A stretch of 64,000 nt of DNA from Tolypothrix tenuis PCC 7101 (GTDB lineage: Bacteria > Cyanobacteriota > Cyanobacteriia > Cyanobacteriales > Nostocaceae). The stretch lies in contig NZ_AP018248.1 of the NCBI RefSeq assembly GCF_002368295.1, positions 4,030,767 to 4,094,766 on the forward strand, in the 5' to 3' direction. Shown here piece after piece: positions 1 through 8,877 of the stretch. Made by a program: the position numbers and the translations under genes. The first letter of the stretch is position 1. The number at the start of each line of letters is the position of its first letter. The notes under the pieces were generated by a model, which saw nothing but the letters and a program-made list of their open reading frames with translations, was not told the origin of the DNA and did no database searches.

Positions 1-198
1 GGTGCGTTAGGCGCGAGAATAGACGCTGCGTGATGAATCATATCGATAATATGCGCCTAACACAGCCTACATCTGAAGAGTAATCAACTATCGATTGCTG
101 AAGAAAATTAGCGATCGCCTATCACCAGTCATACTATTGCTGGTATTCTGAAAGCGGCAAGGCCATTACCAGGAAATTGACAAAGCAAAAGAAAAACA

Positions 199-1785
199 AT
201 GGAAGTCGCTACAACCAGAGTTCCCCGTTGGTTCGTTCGCAGAGATATTGATGGTTTATTTGGGCTGGCGCTGGATAATTTTATTCAAATTTTATTGATT
301 GTTAGTTTGTGCCAAACAGTGCTGGGCTTTCCGGCTGAGTTAGTTTATGGGCGGATTTTGCCAGGAGTAGCAATCAGTTTGATTGTGGGCAACTTCTATT
401 ATGCCAGGTTAGCCAAAGAGCAAGGTAAACGCGAACAGCGCGATGATATTACAGCTTTGCCCTATGGAATTAATACTGTCAGTCTTTTTGCTTATATTTT
501 TCTGGTGATGTTGCCTGTAAAATTGGCAGCAATTGCTGGTGGCTCATCTGGCGAACAAGCGGCTGAATTAGCTTGGCAAGCGGGTTTGGTGGCTTGCTTT
601 GGTTCTGGGTTAATAGAATTTGCTGGGGCTGGGATTGGCGATCGCCTCCGTCGTTTGGCTCCCCGTGCAGCACTTCTTTCTACTTTGGGCGGGATTGCAA
701 TCACTTTTATTGCCATTGGCTTTCTCTTTCGTACCTTTGCTAATCCTGTAGTTGGCTTGGTACCGCTTGGTGTAATTCTGGTAACTTATTTTGGACGAGT
801 GCGATTTGGCATACCCGGCGGCTTGTTGGCTGTGATTTTAGGAATCGCCCTGGCTTGGGGAACAGGTTTAGTCAGTTGGGATCATGCCAAATTTGCCGCT
901 ACTCTACAACCAATCAAGTTCTATCTACCTTCTTTATGGTTAGGAGAATTATGGAATAGTCGTTCAGTCTTTTTGGAATATTTCAGTATTATTCTCCCAA
1001 TGGGGCTATTTAATCTAGTTGGTAGCATCCAGAATTTAGAAAGTGCAGAAGCGGCGGGTGATAACTATCCAGCTGCGCCCTGTTTAGCGGTGAATGGAAT
1101 TGGGACTTTGGCGGCTGCTATTTGTGGTTCCTGTTTTCCTACTACTATTTATATTGGTCATCCAGGCTGGAAAGCTTTAGGTGCAAGGATTGGTTACTCA
1201 GTTCTCAATGGCATCATCATGGGCTTGCTTTGCTTGACTGGAACCGTGGCGATGCTGGCTTACTTTGTTCCTGTGGAAGCGGGGATGGCGATTGTATTAT
1301 GGATTGGCATTGTGATTGTTGCTCAAAGCTTTACAGCTACCCCATCGCACCATGCACCTGCTGTAGTTGTTGGTTTGTTACCGGGGATTGCTGGTTGGGG
1401 CGCACTCATCGCCAAGAATGCACTGCGCGCCGCAGGTTTGGGTACGGTGGAAAAACCTTTTACCCCATCGCTGATTGAGCAGTTTAAGTTGAGCGATACA
1501 TATATTGATGGCGCTTTTGCTCTTGAGCAGGGGTTTATTTTTTCTGCCATGATTTTAGCGGGCATTACGGTTTACATTATTGAACGCAAGTTTCGCTATG
1601 CTGCCTATTGGTCTATCATCGCAGCTATGATTTCTTGGGTTGGGTTAATGCACAGTTATCGTTGGACTGTTGCAGATACAGTTGTGAATTTTGGCGCAGG
1701 AACAGGTACGCCTTGGGCGATTGGCTATCTTTTGCTGGCTATTCTCTTTTTCTATGTCGATTGGCAAGAAAGACGGAAAAATTGA
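199..1785 (+). CDS. NCS2/AzgA-like membrane permease
   Basis: A 528-residue, very hydrophobic protein with about twelve membrane segments. The stretch around residues 270-300 (FNLVGSIQNLESAEAAGD), followed by alternating glycine-rich helices, resembles the substrate-binding helices of the NCS2 nucleobase permeases, especially the AzgA branch. Family members import purines or pyrimidines by proton symport, but the substrate here cannot be read from the sequence. The ATG at 199 is used because the N-terminal segment just before the first membrane helix is the usual short cytosolic one. The next gene is convergent, so this is probably a single-gene unit. The family call is fairly sure, the substrate is unknown. 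Confidence 0.65.
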   Translation: MEVATTRVPRWFVRRDIDGLFGLALDNFIQILLIVSLCQTVLGFPAELVYGRILPGVAISLIVGNFYYARLAKEQGKREQRDDITALPYGINTVSLFAYIFLVMLPVKLAAIAGGSSGEQAAELAWQAGLVACFGSGLIEFAGAGIGDRLRRLAPRAALLSTLGGIAITFIAIGFLFRTFANPVVGLVPLGVILVTYFGRVRFGIPGGLLAVILGIALAWGTGLVSWDHAKFAATLQPIKFYLPSLWLGELWNSRSVFLEYFSIILPMGLFNLVGSIQNLESAEAAGDNYPAAPCLAVNGIGTLAAAICGSCFPTTIYIGHPGWKALGARIGYSVLNGIIMGLLCLTGTVAMLAYFVPVEAGMAIVLWIGIVIVAQSFTATPSHHAPAVVVGLLPGIAGWGALIAKNALRAAGLGTVEKPFTPSLIEQFKLSDTYIDGAFALEQGFIFSAMILAGITVYIIERKFRYAAYWSIIAAMISWVGLMHSYRWTVADTVVNFGAGTGTPWAIGYLLLAILFFYVDWQERRKN

Positions 1786-1829
1786 GTAATTTATCGTTAT
1801 TTCACAGCATAGCTTTTGCTTCCTCTCAT

Positions 1830-2468
1830 CTACAACAATAGCGGTTGAACTTGCATATCCTTGAGGGTAATCGTAAAATTTTGCTGTTGTGCGATCGCAA
1901 TGAAGGAAATCACGGCTTCACAAGCCACCGCAACGGTTAACATTACCAAGTTGCGCGCCAAGGGATAATCACAGATATCATCATTCACATCAGAAGGAAC
2001 CCGATAAACTTCATTCCAAATTACCTCTGCATAATCGGCTGATAGCCCAACATGAAGACAAGGAATATGAAATTTCTCTGCATAATCCTTGACTGCTTGA
2101 CGGGCGATACTATTATCAAAAACATCGATAATTAACTGACTATCTTTGAGAAGTTGACTGGTATTTGCTGGTGTCAACTCTTTAGTTTTGCCATCAATTT
2201 TTGTACCAACGGCACGATATAAATTATTCGCCAAAATTTTCGCCTTAAATGCGCCTACATCGGAACGGTAGTAAGGCTGAGTAGAAAGATTACGTTCCTC
2301 AATGCGATCGCAATCAATCACAGTCAGTTTATCAAAACCAGACCGAGCCAAGTTTTCTGTGATGTTCGCGCCTAATGCGCCAGCACCACAGATAGTAACA
2401 GGATAATCCTTCAGCTTTTTCATCACAGCATTGCTGCGGTAAAGCTGTTCGTGAAAAAAAATAGACAT
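1830..2468 (-). CDS. ThiF/E1-like adenylyltransferase
   Basis: About 212 residues with a Rossmann nucleotide-binding loop (CGAGALGANI), an acidic strand end (VIDCD) and the R-x-N-L-S-T-Q then K-A-K pattern typical of ThiF/MoeB/E1 enzymes. These enzymes adenylate the C-terminal glycine of ubiquitin-like or sulfur-carrier proteins. A Cys in IPCLHVG could be the thioester residue. An upstream start at 2519 would overlap the previous gene by 26 bp. I prefer the ATG at 2468 because the added segment is encoded by an AATTCGTAATT-type repeat. It is the last gene of the minus-strand Ro60/Y-RNA locus, and the locus also holds a small glycine-ending protein at 8178-8378 that could be its substrate (inference). 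Confidence 0.75.
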   Translation of the reverse strand: MSIFFHEQLYRSNAVMKKLKDYPVTICGAGALGANITENLARSGFDKLTVIDCDRIEERNLSTQPYYRSDVGAFKAKILANNLYRAVGTKIDGKTKELTPANTSQLLKDSQLIIDVFDNSIARQAVKDYAEKFHIPCLHVGLSADYAEVIWNEVYRVPSDVNDDICDYPLARNLVMLTVAVACEAVISFIAIAQQQNFTITLKDMQVQPLLL

Positions 2469-2493
2469 AATTCGTAATTCGTAATTAATAAAT

Positions 2494-3327
2494 TCACCAG
2501 TCTTGTTGTTCGATGACACCCACTAAGGATTGCAAATCAAAATCGCGATCTCGTCCACTCAAACAAATACCGGAACTAATTACAGTCAAGTCTGTTTTTG
2601 CGATCGCACTTGTATGGCGAATCCCATCAGCAGTACGCCAATTCACTGTCCAGTAATCACCATGATCTTGGAATTGGCTTAACTCACCACCCCCTTGCTG
2701 TAACGCTTTACGCAATCGCTTTTCATCCTGTTGGGGTTGACTAAATTCCGCAATTTGCTCAGTCGCTAATTCATAGACTGTACGCATCTCTGGAGTCATA
2801 CCCTTAAATTGCAATTCCGCAACCGGAGTTAATTCCTTAATCGCAGATTGCAGAATTTCCGTAATCATGGGATTGGTACGGCGATCAATCTCCTCAAACC
2901 AGCAAGACTGTCCATGACAACGGCTAATGATTTGCTCAAAAGCCACACCCTCAGTTACCAAATGAACTGCGATCGGCTTTACCACCTTCAACCGTTGACG
3001 CATATCAACTTCATTCACAGGATATGCTAACCAAGTTTGTCCCCGCAGTTGGTATGCTAACCGCAGTCGAATTTGGGGAAAATGTTGCAAGTATTCTGCA
3101 ATTTGGGGTAATTCTGCTGATTCCACAACCCTTGCTGTTTTTGCATCCACAGGCTGAAAGATACCCCAACCTGCAAATTGACGCGGCTTTGGCGTGAAGG
3201 TGTAAACCATTCCCGCTACCTTTGTGCGAACTCGTCCACCTTTGACACAAGGCGCAAGGAATTGAGTGGCAGACAACTGTGCTTCCGCATCAGCAATTTT
3301 ACTGATTAGCTTACGGATATCAGGCAT
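2494..3327 (-). CDS. hypothetical protein paired with ThiF-like gene
   Basis: A 277-residue soluble protein without signal peptide or membrane segment. It ends within about 26 bp of the ThiF-like gene, so the two are translationally linked. Proteins of this size beside E1/ThiF genes are often E2-like or E1-partner proteins in bacterial ubiquitin-like systems. A Cys lies in the motif HGQSCWFEE (about residue 145). I cannot recognise an E2 fold with confidence. The C-terminal part (SGRDRDFDLQSLVGVIEQQDW) is well ordered in composition. Function is unknown and the partner role is inference from gene order. Confidence 0.55.
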   Translation of the reverse strand: MPDIRKLISKIADAEAQLSATQFLAPCVKGGRVRTKVAGMVYTFTPKPRQFAGWGIFQPVDAKTARVVESAELPQIAEYLQHFPQIRLRLAYQLRGQTWLAYPVNEVDMRQRLKVVKPIAVHLVTEGVAFEQIISRCHGQSCWFEEIDRRTNPMITEILQSAIKELTPVAELQFKGMTPEMRTVYELATEQIAEFSQPQQDEKRLRKALQQGGGELSQFQDHGDYWTVNWRTADGIRHTSAIAKTDLTVISSGICLSGRDRDFDLQSLVGVIEQQDW

Positions 3328-3458
3328 AAATAATACTAATTTATATAATGCAAAGCTAGATAATACTTTCGCAAGATCAATTACTCTGTGTCTCTGTGGT
3401 TAGATTAATTATTTAATTACGAACTACGAATTACGAATTACGAACTAAGAATTAATCT

Positions 3459-3589
3459 GCGTGCAAGTTAATGGAGCATTGCGTGTTCTCAGCTACTAGA
3501 GGGACTCCGCTGGTGAGTTGTTACACACTCTTTCAAAGGTGGCTACTTTTAAGCCGACTTTCCAGGTTCTTCGCACTCCCCGTTCACAC
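3459..3589 (-). ncRNA. Y-RNA-like RNA carrying a 23S rRNA GTPase-associated-centre mimic
   Basis: The minus-strand transcript starts about 8 nt after the stop of the upstream gene. Its ends pair (GUGUG with CACGC, then GGAGUGCG with CGCA-aug-CUCC), and its 3' strand UUAACUUGCAC matches the other Y-like RNAs of the locus. The core at 3509-3567 aligns without gaps to E. coli 23S rRNA 1051-1108, the L11-binding GTPase-associated centre. By my hand alignment from memory about 39 of 58 positions match. Retained are GGCUUA (A1067), A1070, GCC, U1082 with A1086, GAAAGA, GUAA (A1095) and CUCAC. Changes at pairs 1053-1106, 1054-1105 and 1092-1099 keep pairing, so the RNA fold appears selected. It is too short to be an rRNA operon fragment by chance of annotation. 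Role is inference. Confidence 0.75.
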
Positions 3590-3596
3590 AATACTA

Positions 3597-4517
3597 CTAT
3601 TTAAATAATGCACTCAGTATATTAGGAATTGGTATATGTCCAGTTAGCAAATCTTTTAAGTAAGAACTATTAATTACAATAATATCCATTCGTACAAAGA
3701 CTTCCAGATTATTACTTGAAATAACTTGAACTAAATCTAACGGTGCAGATTGAAGATGCTTTGGTAGAGAATATTCATAAATTACAAATGGTACTGGCTG
3801 CAATATTGCCTTGTCTAGAGAAATTTCACCTGTACCTGAATTTACATTTTTTGGATCAAAACTACAAGAATAAAGCTGCGCTGTAGTTACAATACACGGA
3901 ACAATTATTTGAGTTTCATAATTCAACTGAGGAATAGGATTATAGGTAGCCTGTTTTTGGCTATGTTGTGTTTCCTCCATCCATATTGCTTGTGTAGCTA
4001 GAGCAACTTGATAAGCGGCATCTGTTACAGCAGCATTTGAAGTTTTTGTTTTTTGACCACTTTTCCAAGATTGATAGTCACCACGAGTTTCCCTCGCTTC
4101 ACTAAACAAAGTAACTGAATTAATTGGCAACTTAAGCAGATGAGTGTTTACATCCCATCCTAGATTCGATTCTTGTTTTGTTAGATTATCTATGGCACGA
4201 ACAACAAACTGTCTTTGAGCCATTTCTCCCCTTTTAGGAAAGAAAACCCAATCTACAAAATCTGGATTATTCTTTTTACATTCGACTATAAAAGTCACAA
4301 TTTTAGAACCATCACGCAGTTCAACTCTAATATCGAGAGCGCTTTCCTTACCTCTAAGATGTCCATTGGGAGGAGGAAATTCTACTGGATAGTTAGTTGA
4401 CACAACTTTTAGATCAGGTACAGACCGAAACAGATCCTCGCACCAATGTTCAAAAAACACACCATGAATATTTATCGAATGTATTGTCCATTCCTGATCA
4501 GTCTGTGGATTTACCAT
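3597..4517 (-). CDS. possible PD-(D/E)XK nuclease-like protein in Ro60 locus
   Basis: A 306-residue soluble protein. The N-terminal third has the layout of a restriction-endonuclease-like fold: a helix (FFEHWCEDLF), an acidic strand (ESALDIRVELRDG) and then IVECKK, which together fit the D...(E)xK catalytic motif. The C-terminal two thirds show no motif I recognise. It lies between the Ro60 gene and the rRNA-mimic RNA on the same strand with small gaps, so it is probably in the same transcript. A DNase or RNase acting with Ro60 is possible, but the fold assignment is tentative and inactive relatives of this fold exist. Confidence 0.5.
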   Translation of the reverse strand: MVNPQTDQEWTIHSINIHGVFFEHWCEDLFRSVPDLKVVSTNYPVEFPPPNGHLRGKESALDIRVELRDGSKIVTFIVECKKNNPDFVDWVFFPKRGEMAQRQFVVRAIDNLTKQESNLGWDVNTHLLKLPINSVTLFSEARETRGDYQSWKSGQKTKTSNAAVTDAAYQVALATQAIWMEETQHSQKQATYNPIPQLNYETQIIVPCIVTTAQLYSCSFDPKNVNSGTGEISLDKAILQPVPFVIYEYSLPKHLQSAPLDLVQVISSNNLEVFVRMDIIVINSSYLKDLLTGHIPIPNILSALFK

Positions 4518-4614
4518 AATGAAATTCTGTTATGTCAACAATTTAATGGCAGCAACAACATTAAAAATAGCACTGCCCACAAATTTATTTAATGAGCAAT
4601 GCCATATTCTAATC

Positions 4615-6048
4615 TTACTTATCATCTCGCACAGGTAACGGCAGATCCATAATCTCCATCAACAAATCCAGGCGAGAGGGACGCGCTAGGAGTGGGACAA
4701 GGTTCGGTAAGCTGTAGTAGTCACCCGCGAAGGTAAAGGTTTCTACAGGTGCTTGTTGCTGCTTCAGTTGACTCTCCAGCCAGTTGTAATGAGTACCTAC
4801 ACGGACAATCACTACATTGGGGATTACCGCCAATTCTCGGCAGTAGGTCTTGTAGACTTCACTGAAGTAAGGTGTAGCATTTTCACCTTCATCAGTCACC
4901 AAGATGATTTGGTCTACTACCTGCTTTTTCTTCCGCATTGCTTCCAATGCACAGCCGATACTAGTGCTACCACCTGCTCTGATGTGCTGGAAAGCACGCT
5001 CCCAGTCAGTTAACTCTTTGCCATTAGCGGTAATAGCGTAGGGCATAGTATCGAAAGCATAGACATACAATTCTGCTTGAGCGATACCAGAGATGAGGGC
5101 AGCTAGTTGCTTACCAACTGCGATCGCATTCTCCATAGAGCCAGATTTATCTACAAGTAAAGCAGTAGGACGAGCGATCGCACCACGCCGTTTCACCTGC
5201 TCGTTGGTGACTTTTTCCAACTTCGCAACGGTGTCTGCATCGAAATCTGCTCCATCTGCGGCAATTTGTGCTTTAAATGCTGCTACACGCCCATTCTTAG
5301 ATGCTTCCTCCAGTTTGGCATCAATCAGCTGCTTGACTTCTGGATGATCCATTGCACCTTTCGCCTGGAGAGACTTGAGGTTGTTGATTACTTCCTGGGG
5401 AGTCATGCTATTGATTAACGCCACCAAGACAACTGGTGTTAGTTGCTTGATTGCACCGATAGCGATCGTATAGGGAATATTGAATTCCACAATGAATTGT
5501 GCTTGTTCTGCCGGAGTTTCCGCCTTTGCAAGTTGCTTCAGCACATGGGCTAAAGAACCTTCTGGCGGAGTATCACGGAAGAGAATCGCATTTGCTCGTT
5601 CATTGGGCTTAATGTGCAGTGAAGCATACAGGTGCTTCATCGCCTTACGTCCCCGCAAAGCCGCGCGATCGAATAATGCAGGATTGCTTTCCCTTGCTTT
5701 CAGGTAACGCCGCACCGCAGTCCGTGCTGAACGAGGTAGTTTATTTTGTTGCTGCTTCATAAAATCCACTACACGAGCCACCTGATAAGGCGGAAACTCC
5801 TGCAGCATCATAAATCCAGCATCTCGGTGTTCGGTTAAATTACTATTTAATAAATGAGCAACAAATACTTCTTTATGATCGCGGACATCTCCATTGCGTT
5901 GATACCAAACTGCTAGGTGTCCGTAGAACAGGGGATCTAATTCAACAATTAACTTATGCACTTCTGCGACTTGCTCAAGCTTGCGGTGAGGGGTTGTGAG
6001 CAAACTATTGAGCATTTCCAGGCGTAAATCGCGTTCTGCGGTATTCAT
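4615..6048 (-). CDS. rsr: Ro60 orthologue (TROVE and vWA domain RNA-binding protein)
   Basis: A 477-residue protein starting at the ATG at 6046-6048, which follows a strong ribosome-binding site (GAGGAGGTTATC). Upstream in-frame codons fall in a Y RNA and are rejected. The N-terminal two thirds are the helical-repeat TROVE ring that binds Y RNA on its surface and misfolded RNA ends in its hole. The C-terminal vWA domain has a complete MIDAS: VDKSGSM, GGSTSIG and VTDEGEN. Bacterial Ro (Rsr) works with Y RNA and PNPase in rRNA maturation and decay under stress. Here Y RNAs lie directly upstream (6111-6180) and at several other places in the locus. Family call is firm. Confidence 0.93.
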   Translation of the reverse strand: MNTAERDLRLEMLNSLLTTPHRKLEQVAEVHKLIVELDPLFYGHLAVWYQRNGDVRDHKEVFVAHLLNSNLTEHRDAGFMMLQEFPPYQVARVVDFMKQQQNKLPRSARTAVRRYLKARESNPALFDRAALRGRKAMKHLYASLHIKPNERANAILFRDTPPEGSLAHVLKQLAKAETPAEQAQFIVEFNIPYTIAIGAIKQLTPVVLVALINSMTPQEVINNLKSLQAKGAMDHPEVKQLIDAKLEEASKNGRVAAFKAQIAADGADFDADTVAKLEKVTNEQVKRRGAIARPTALLVDKSGSMENAIAVGKQLAALISGIAQAELYVYAFDTMPYAITANGKELTDWERAFQHIRAGGSTSIGCALEAMRKKKQVVDQIILVTDEGENATPYFSEVYKTYCRELAVIPNVVIVRVGTHYNWLESQLKQQQAPVETFTFAGDYYSLPNLVPLLARPSRLDLLMEIMDLPLPVRDDK

Positions 6049-6110
6049 GATAACCTCCTCTAGTTGTAATGAATGAGGAGGCAGATGTTGCACGCGGGGC
6101 GATAAATTCA

Positions 6111-6180
6111 CCGCGCAAGTTGTAGAAGCATTGTGTATAACTGATTCAGAGTTATGTAAGCTTCTGCGATCGGGGCGCGG
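6111..6180 (-). ncRNA. small Y RNA directly upstream of Ro60
   Basis: A 70-nt minus-strand RNA with paired ends CCGCGC/GCGCGG, an internal asymmetric loop (CCCGAUCGC opposite ACAACUU), a second helix AGAAGC/GCUUCU, and an AU-rich terminal hairpin in which AUAACU pairs with AGUUAU. This stem, internal loop, stem architecture next to an rsr gene is that of bacterial Y RNAs. It is the simplest member of the family in this locus, with no tRNA or rRNA insert. The shared elements are 5' GYGCCC, AAGCWUACA after the second helix, and 3' AACUUGCRC. It sits in the leader of the Ro60 mRNA. Confidence 0.75.
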
Positions 6181-6328
6181 CAACAACTGCCAATAATAAA
6201 GTTAGAAACTCTCTATTTCTTCACTTCGCGTTTTTTGCGTCCTTCTCTTCGAGACGCTGCGCGAACGCGGTTCGTTTAAAAAAAGAATCTCACGCAGAGT
6301 CGCAGAGACACAGAGACGAAAGATAAGA

Positions 6329-6729
<401 letters not shown>

Positions 6730-6759
6730 AGTTAACTCATAATTGATAATGAATAAAGG

Positions 6760-6887
<128 letters not shown>

Positions 6888-6893
6888 AAAATT

Positions 6894-7622
6894 TTATTGT
6901 TTAGAAAGTAGTTTTAAAATAACTCGAAGCTCTTTCTTGTTACATTGTCGTTTACTCACAGCATAAGATGGTATGCCGCAGTAATAACGATGCCAAAGAA
7001 TATGGGTTAAACCTTTTGAACTATCCTTTGTATCATGATTTGATTGTTGGGGGAAATCTCCAAAGGTAATGAGATACCAAATATCATTCAGTTTTTGGTA
7101 TTCATGATAATCATCAATGATGATAAAGTCAGTTTCTTGCTTGCTTTGCCACGGCTTGCTAGGTACTTTCTCGACTGCACAAAGAATACCAGTTTCCGGA
7201 TGGATATAGAAGCGATCGCGGTAACCCCAACCAAACGAAGTTCGATATCCTCGGTAAGGCTTCCGATAAACGACACCATCAATGATTTCTACATGACGTT
7301 CAACGTAATCCCATATATGACCAATTACGTGCTGTCCTGCCATTGTATTATGGTCTAATCGTTGGCAGAGTTCGCTGTAAACGGTGTTCCAAGGCTGTCC
7401 GACTTTGGAACGTAACAGCCGACGCAGAGGGCCAAGATGATCGGAAAGATACTTTGATTTATATCTAGTTTTAATCAAGTAATGATTAAATAATCCATCC
7501 TCAGTTGCATCTTGGGTGAGTTTGTATAGTTGCTTTTTATAGCCTGTCTGCTTTTTTAGAGGAATTCTTGCTCCACGCCGAGGACGCTCAATCACAATTT
7601 CGCTCAAACGATGTTCGCTCAT
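6894..7622 (-). CDS. hypothetical basic protein of the Ro60/Y-RNA locus
   Basis: A 242-residue soluble protein that I do not recognise. The N-terminus is strongly basic (IERPRRGARIPLKKQTGYKKQ) and the middle is rich in Tyr, Arg and Trp (YRKPYRGYRTSFGWGYRDRFYIH), a composition common in RNA-binding proteins. Its stop codon lies 7 nt before the 5' end of the tRNA-like Y RNA at 6760-6887. On the upstream side the permuted-tRNA RNA precedes it. No catalytic motif is visible. An RNA-binding role within the locus is inferred from composition and context only. Confidence 0.65.
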   Translation of the reverse strand: MSEHRLSEIVIERPRRGARIPLKKQTGYKKQLYKLTQDATEDGLFNHYLIKTRYKSKYLSDHLGPLRRLLRSKVGQPWNTVYSELCQRLDHNTMAGQHVIGHIWDYVERHVEIIDGVVYRKPYRGYRTSFGWGYRDRFYIHPETGILCAVEKVPSKPWQSKQETDFIIIDDYHEYQKLNDIWYLITFGDFPQQSNHDTKDSSKGLTHILWHRYYCGIPSYAVSKRQCNKKELRVILKLLSKQ

Positions 7623-7766
7623 AACTTATGTAGTTGAAAGATATGTAGTTGAAAAATAGGTTTACAGATTGATTTGTTAGGCTACATAAGTTTGCGGACA
7701 TCATGAAATTCACCTCCATATATGTGATTGAGTTCAGGTAATAAATTAATACAATTGGCATAATTA

Positions 7767-7911
7767 GAATTCCGCACAAGTTAGCAAAGCAGTTTTGCAC
7801 AGTTGCCTTTACCATTTTGGCTACGCTCCCATAAGCGGGAGCGACAGGAATCGAACCTGTATTCCGTTTCCGGATAGAGTGTGTATGCTTCACAAGTTGG
7901 GGCGCGGAATA
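7767..7911 (-). ncRNA. Y-RNA-like RNA with a circularly permuted tRNA-like module
   Basis: Ends pair over 9 bp (AUUCCGCGC/GUGCGGAAU), then CCC..AACUUGU opposite AACUU and a helix GAAGCA/UGCUUU. The inner part reads, 5' to 3': variable-arm-like hairpin UCCG-GAAA-CGGA, T-arm ACAGG-UUCGAUU-CCUGU (7844-7860), acceptor 3' strand CGCUCCC, a 6-nt cap GCUUAU, acceptor 5' strand GGGAGCG (7824-7830), UA at 8-9, D-arm GCC..GGC (7805-7821, GG in loop) and A26. So the tRNA 3' half precedes the 5' half, the 7-bp acceptor stem is closed by a loop, and the anticodon stem (UGUG/CACA) joins the Y body. It cannot be aminoacylated. Conserved T-loop UUCGANU supports real tRNA mimicry. Confidence 0.82.
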
Positions 7912-7977
7912 AAGCTAATAATTCGTAATTCGTAATTACATAAGCTAGATTTAATTTGGTGTTTGAGATAAATTATT

Positions 7978-8153
7978 CCGTGCAAGTTTAAGAAGCTTTT
8001 TACAACTACGGTCGCTCTTACCAAATATTGGCAGTGGGCACGCATCTTAAATCTGCGAGAGACTTAATCATGCTTCGCTAGTTCGATCGCTCGAATTTTA
8101 CTACCTTAGAACCGTTCTCAATGTATATGTATGCTTCTTATATTTGGGCACGG
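7978..8153 (-). ncRNA. Y-RNA-like RNA carrying a 23S rRNA helix 69-71 / domain V mimic
   Basis: Ends pair CCGUGC/GCACGG, then AAGAAGC/GCUUCUU, with the family 3' strand AAACUUGCAC and 5' GUGCCC. Inside, minus-strand 8116-8093 matches E. coli 23S 1918-1941 at 21 of 24 positions (AACGGU-U-CUAAGGUAG, then AAAUUC including U1939), by hand from memory. Helix 71 is replaced by a short UUCGA-GCGA-UCGAA hairpin. Further along, in the same order as in 23S rRNA, are GCGAAGCAUGAU, GUCUC, AAGAUGCGUGCC (8048-8037) and GGUAAGAGC, resembling 23S around 1966-1985, 2000-2005, 2029-2040 and 2056-2062. The first match is strong, the later ones weaker. It looks like a shortened copy of the intersubunit and peptidyl-transferase side of 23S. 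Confidence 0.7.
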
Positions 8154-8177
8154 ATGATTCAATTTTCCCAGGACTTT

Positions 8178-8405
<228 letters not shown>

Positions 8406-8428
8406 TTACGAATTACAAATTATTTAAG

Positions 8429-8638
<210 letters not shown>

Positions 8639-8877
8639 AAGGAAAGTATGTTTGCAATGCTCTAATTCAAGCGATCGCAACTTTAATCTAAGTTAAAGCA
8701 AGTAAAAACCTCAGAAACTTTTAGTTTTGCCTTTGCTCGAAACTTTAGTGTTCATAATACGAACGTAATACAAGTGCTACAGGATGTCAAGGGCATACTA
8801 CAAATTTTTTTGAGAAGCGATCGCGCAGTCAAGCTCTTTTATCCCTAGTTACAGAAGTAGATATAATTTTTGTAAGC

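Noticed and set aside
3509..3567. Fragment of an rRNA operon or assembly artefact
   Set aside because: No neighbouring rRNA sequence; helix pairs differ with compensation and the piece is enclosed in a Y-RNA stem.
6049..6186. N-terminal extension of the Ro60 gene
   Set aside because: It runs through the Y RNA at 6111-6180; the ATG at 6048 has a strong RBS and fits the family.
7588..7893. 101-residue open frame on the minus strand
   Set aside because: It overlaps the permuted tRNA RNA and the start of the 242-residue gene, and has no coding-like composition.
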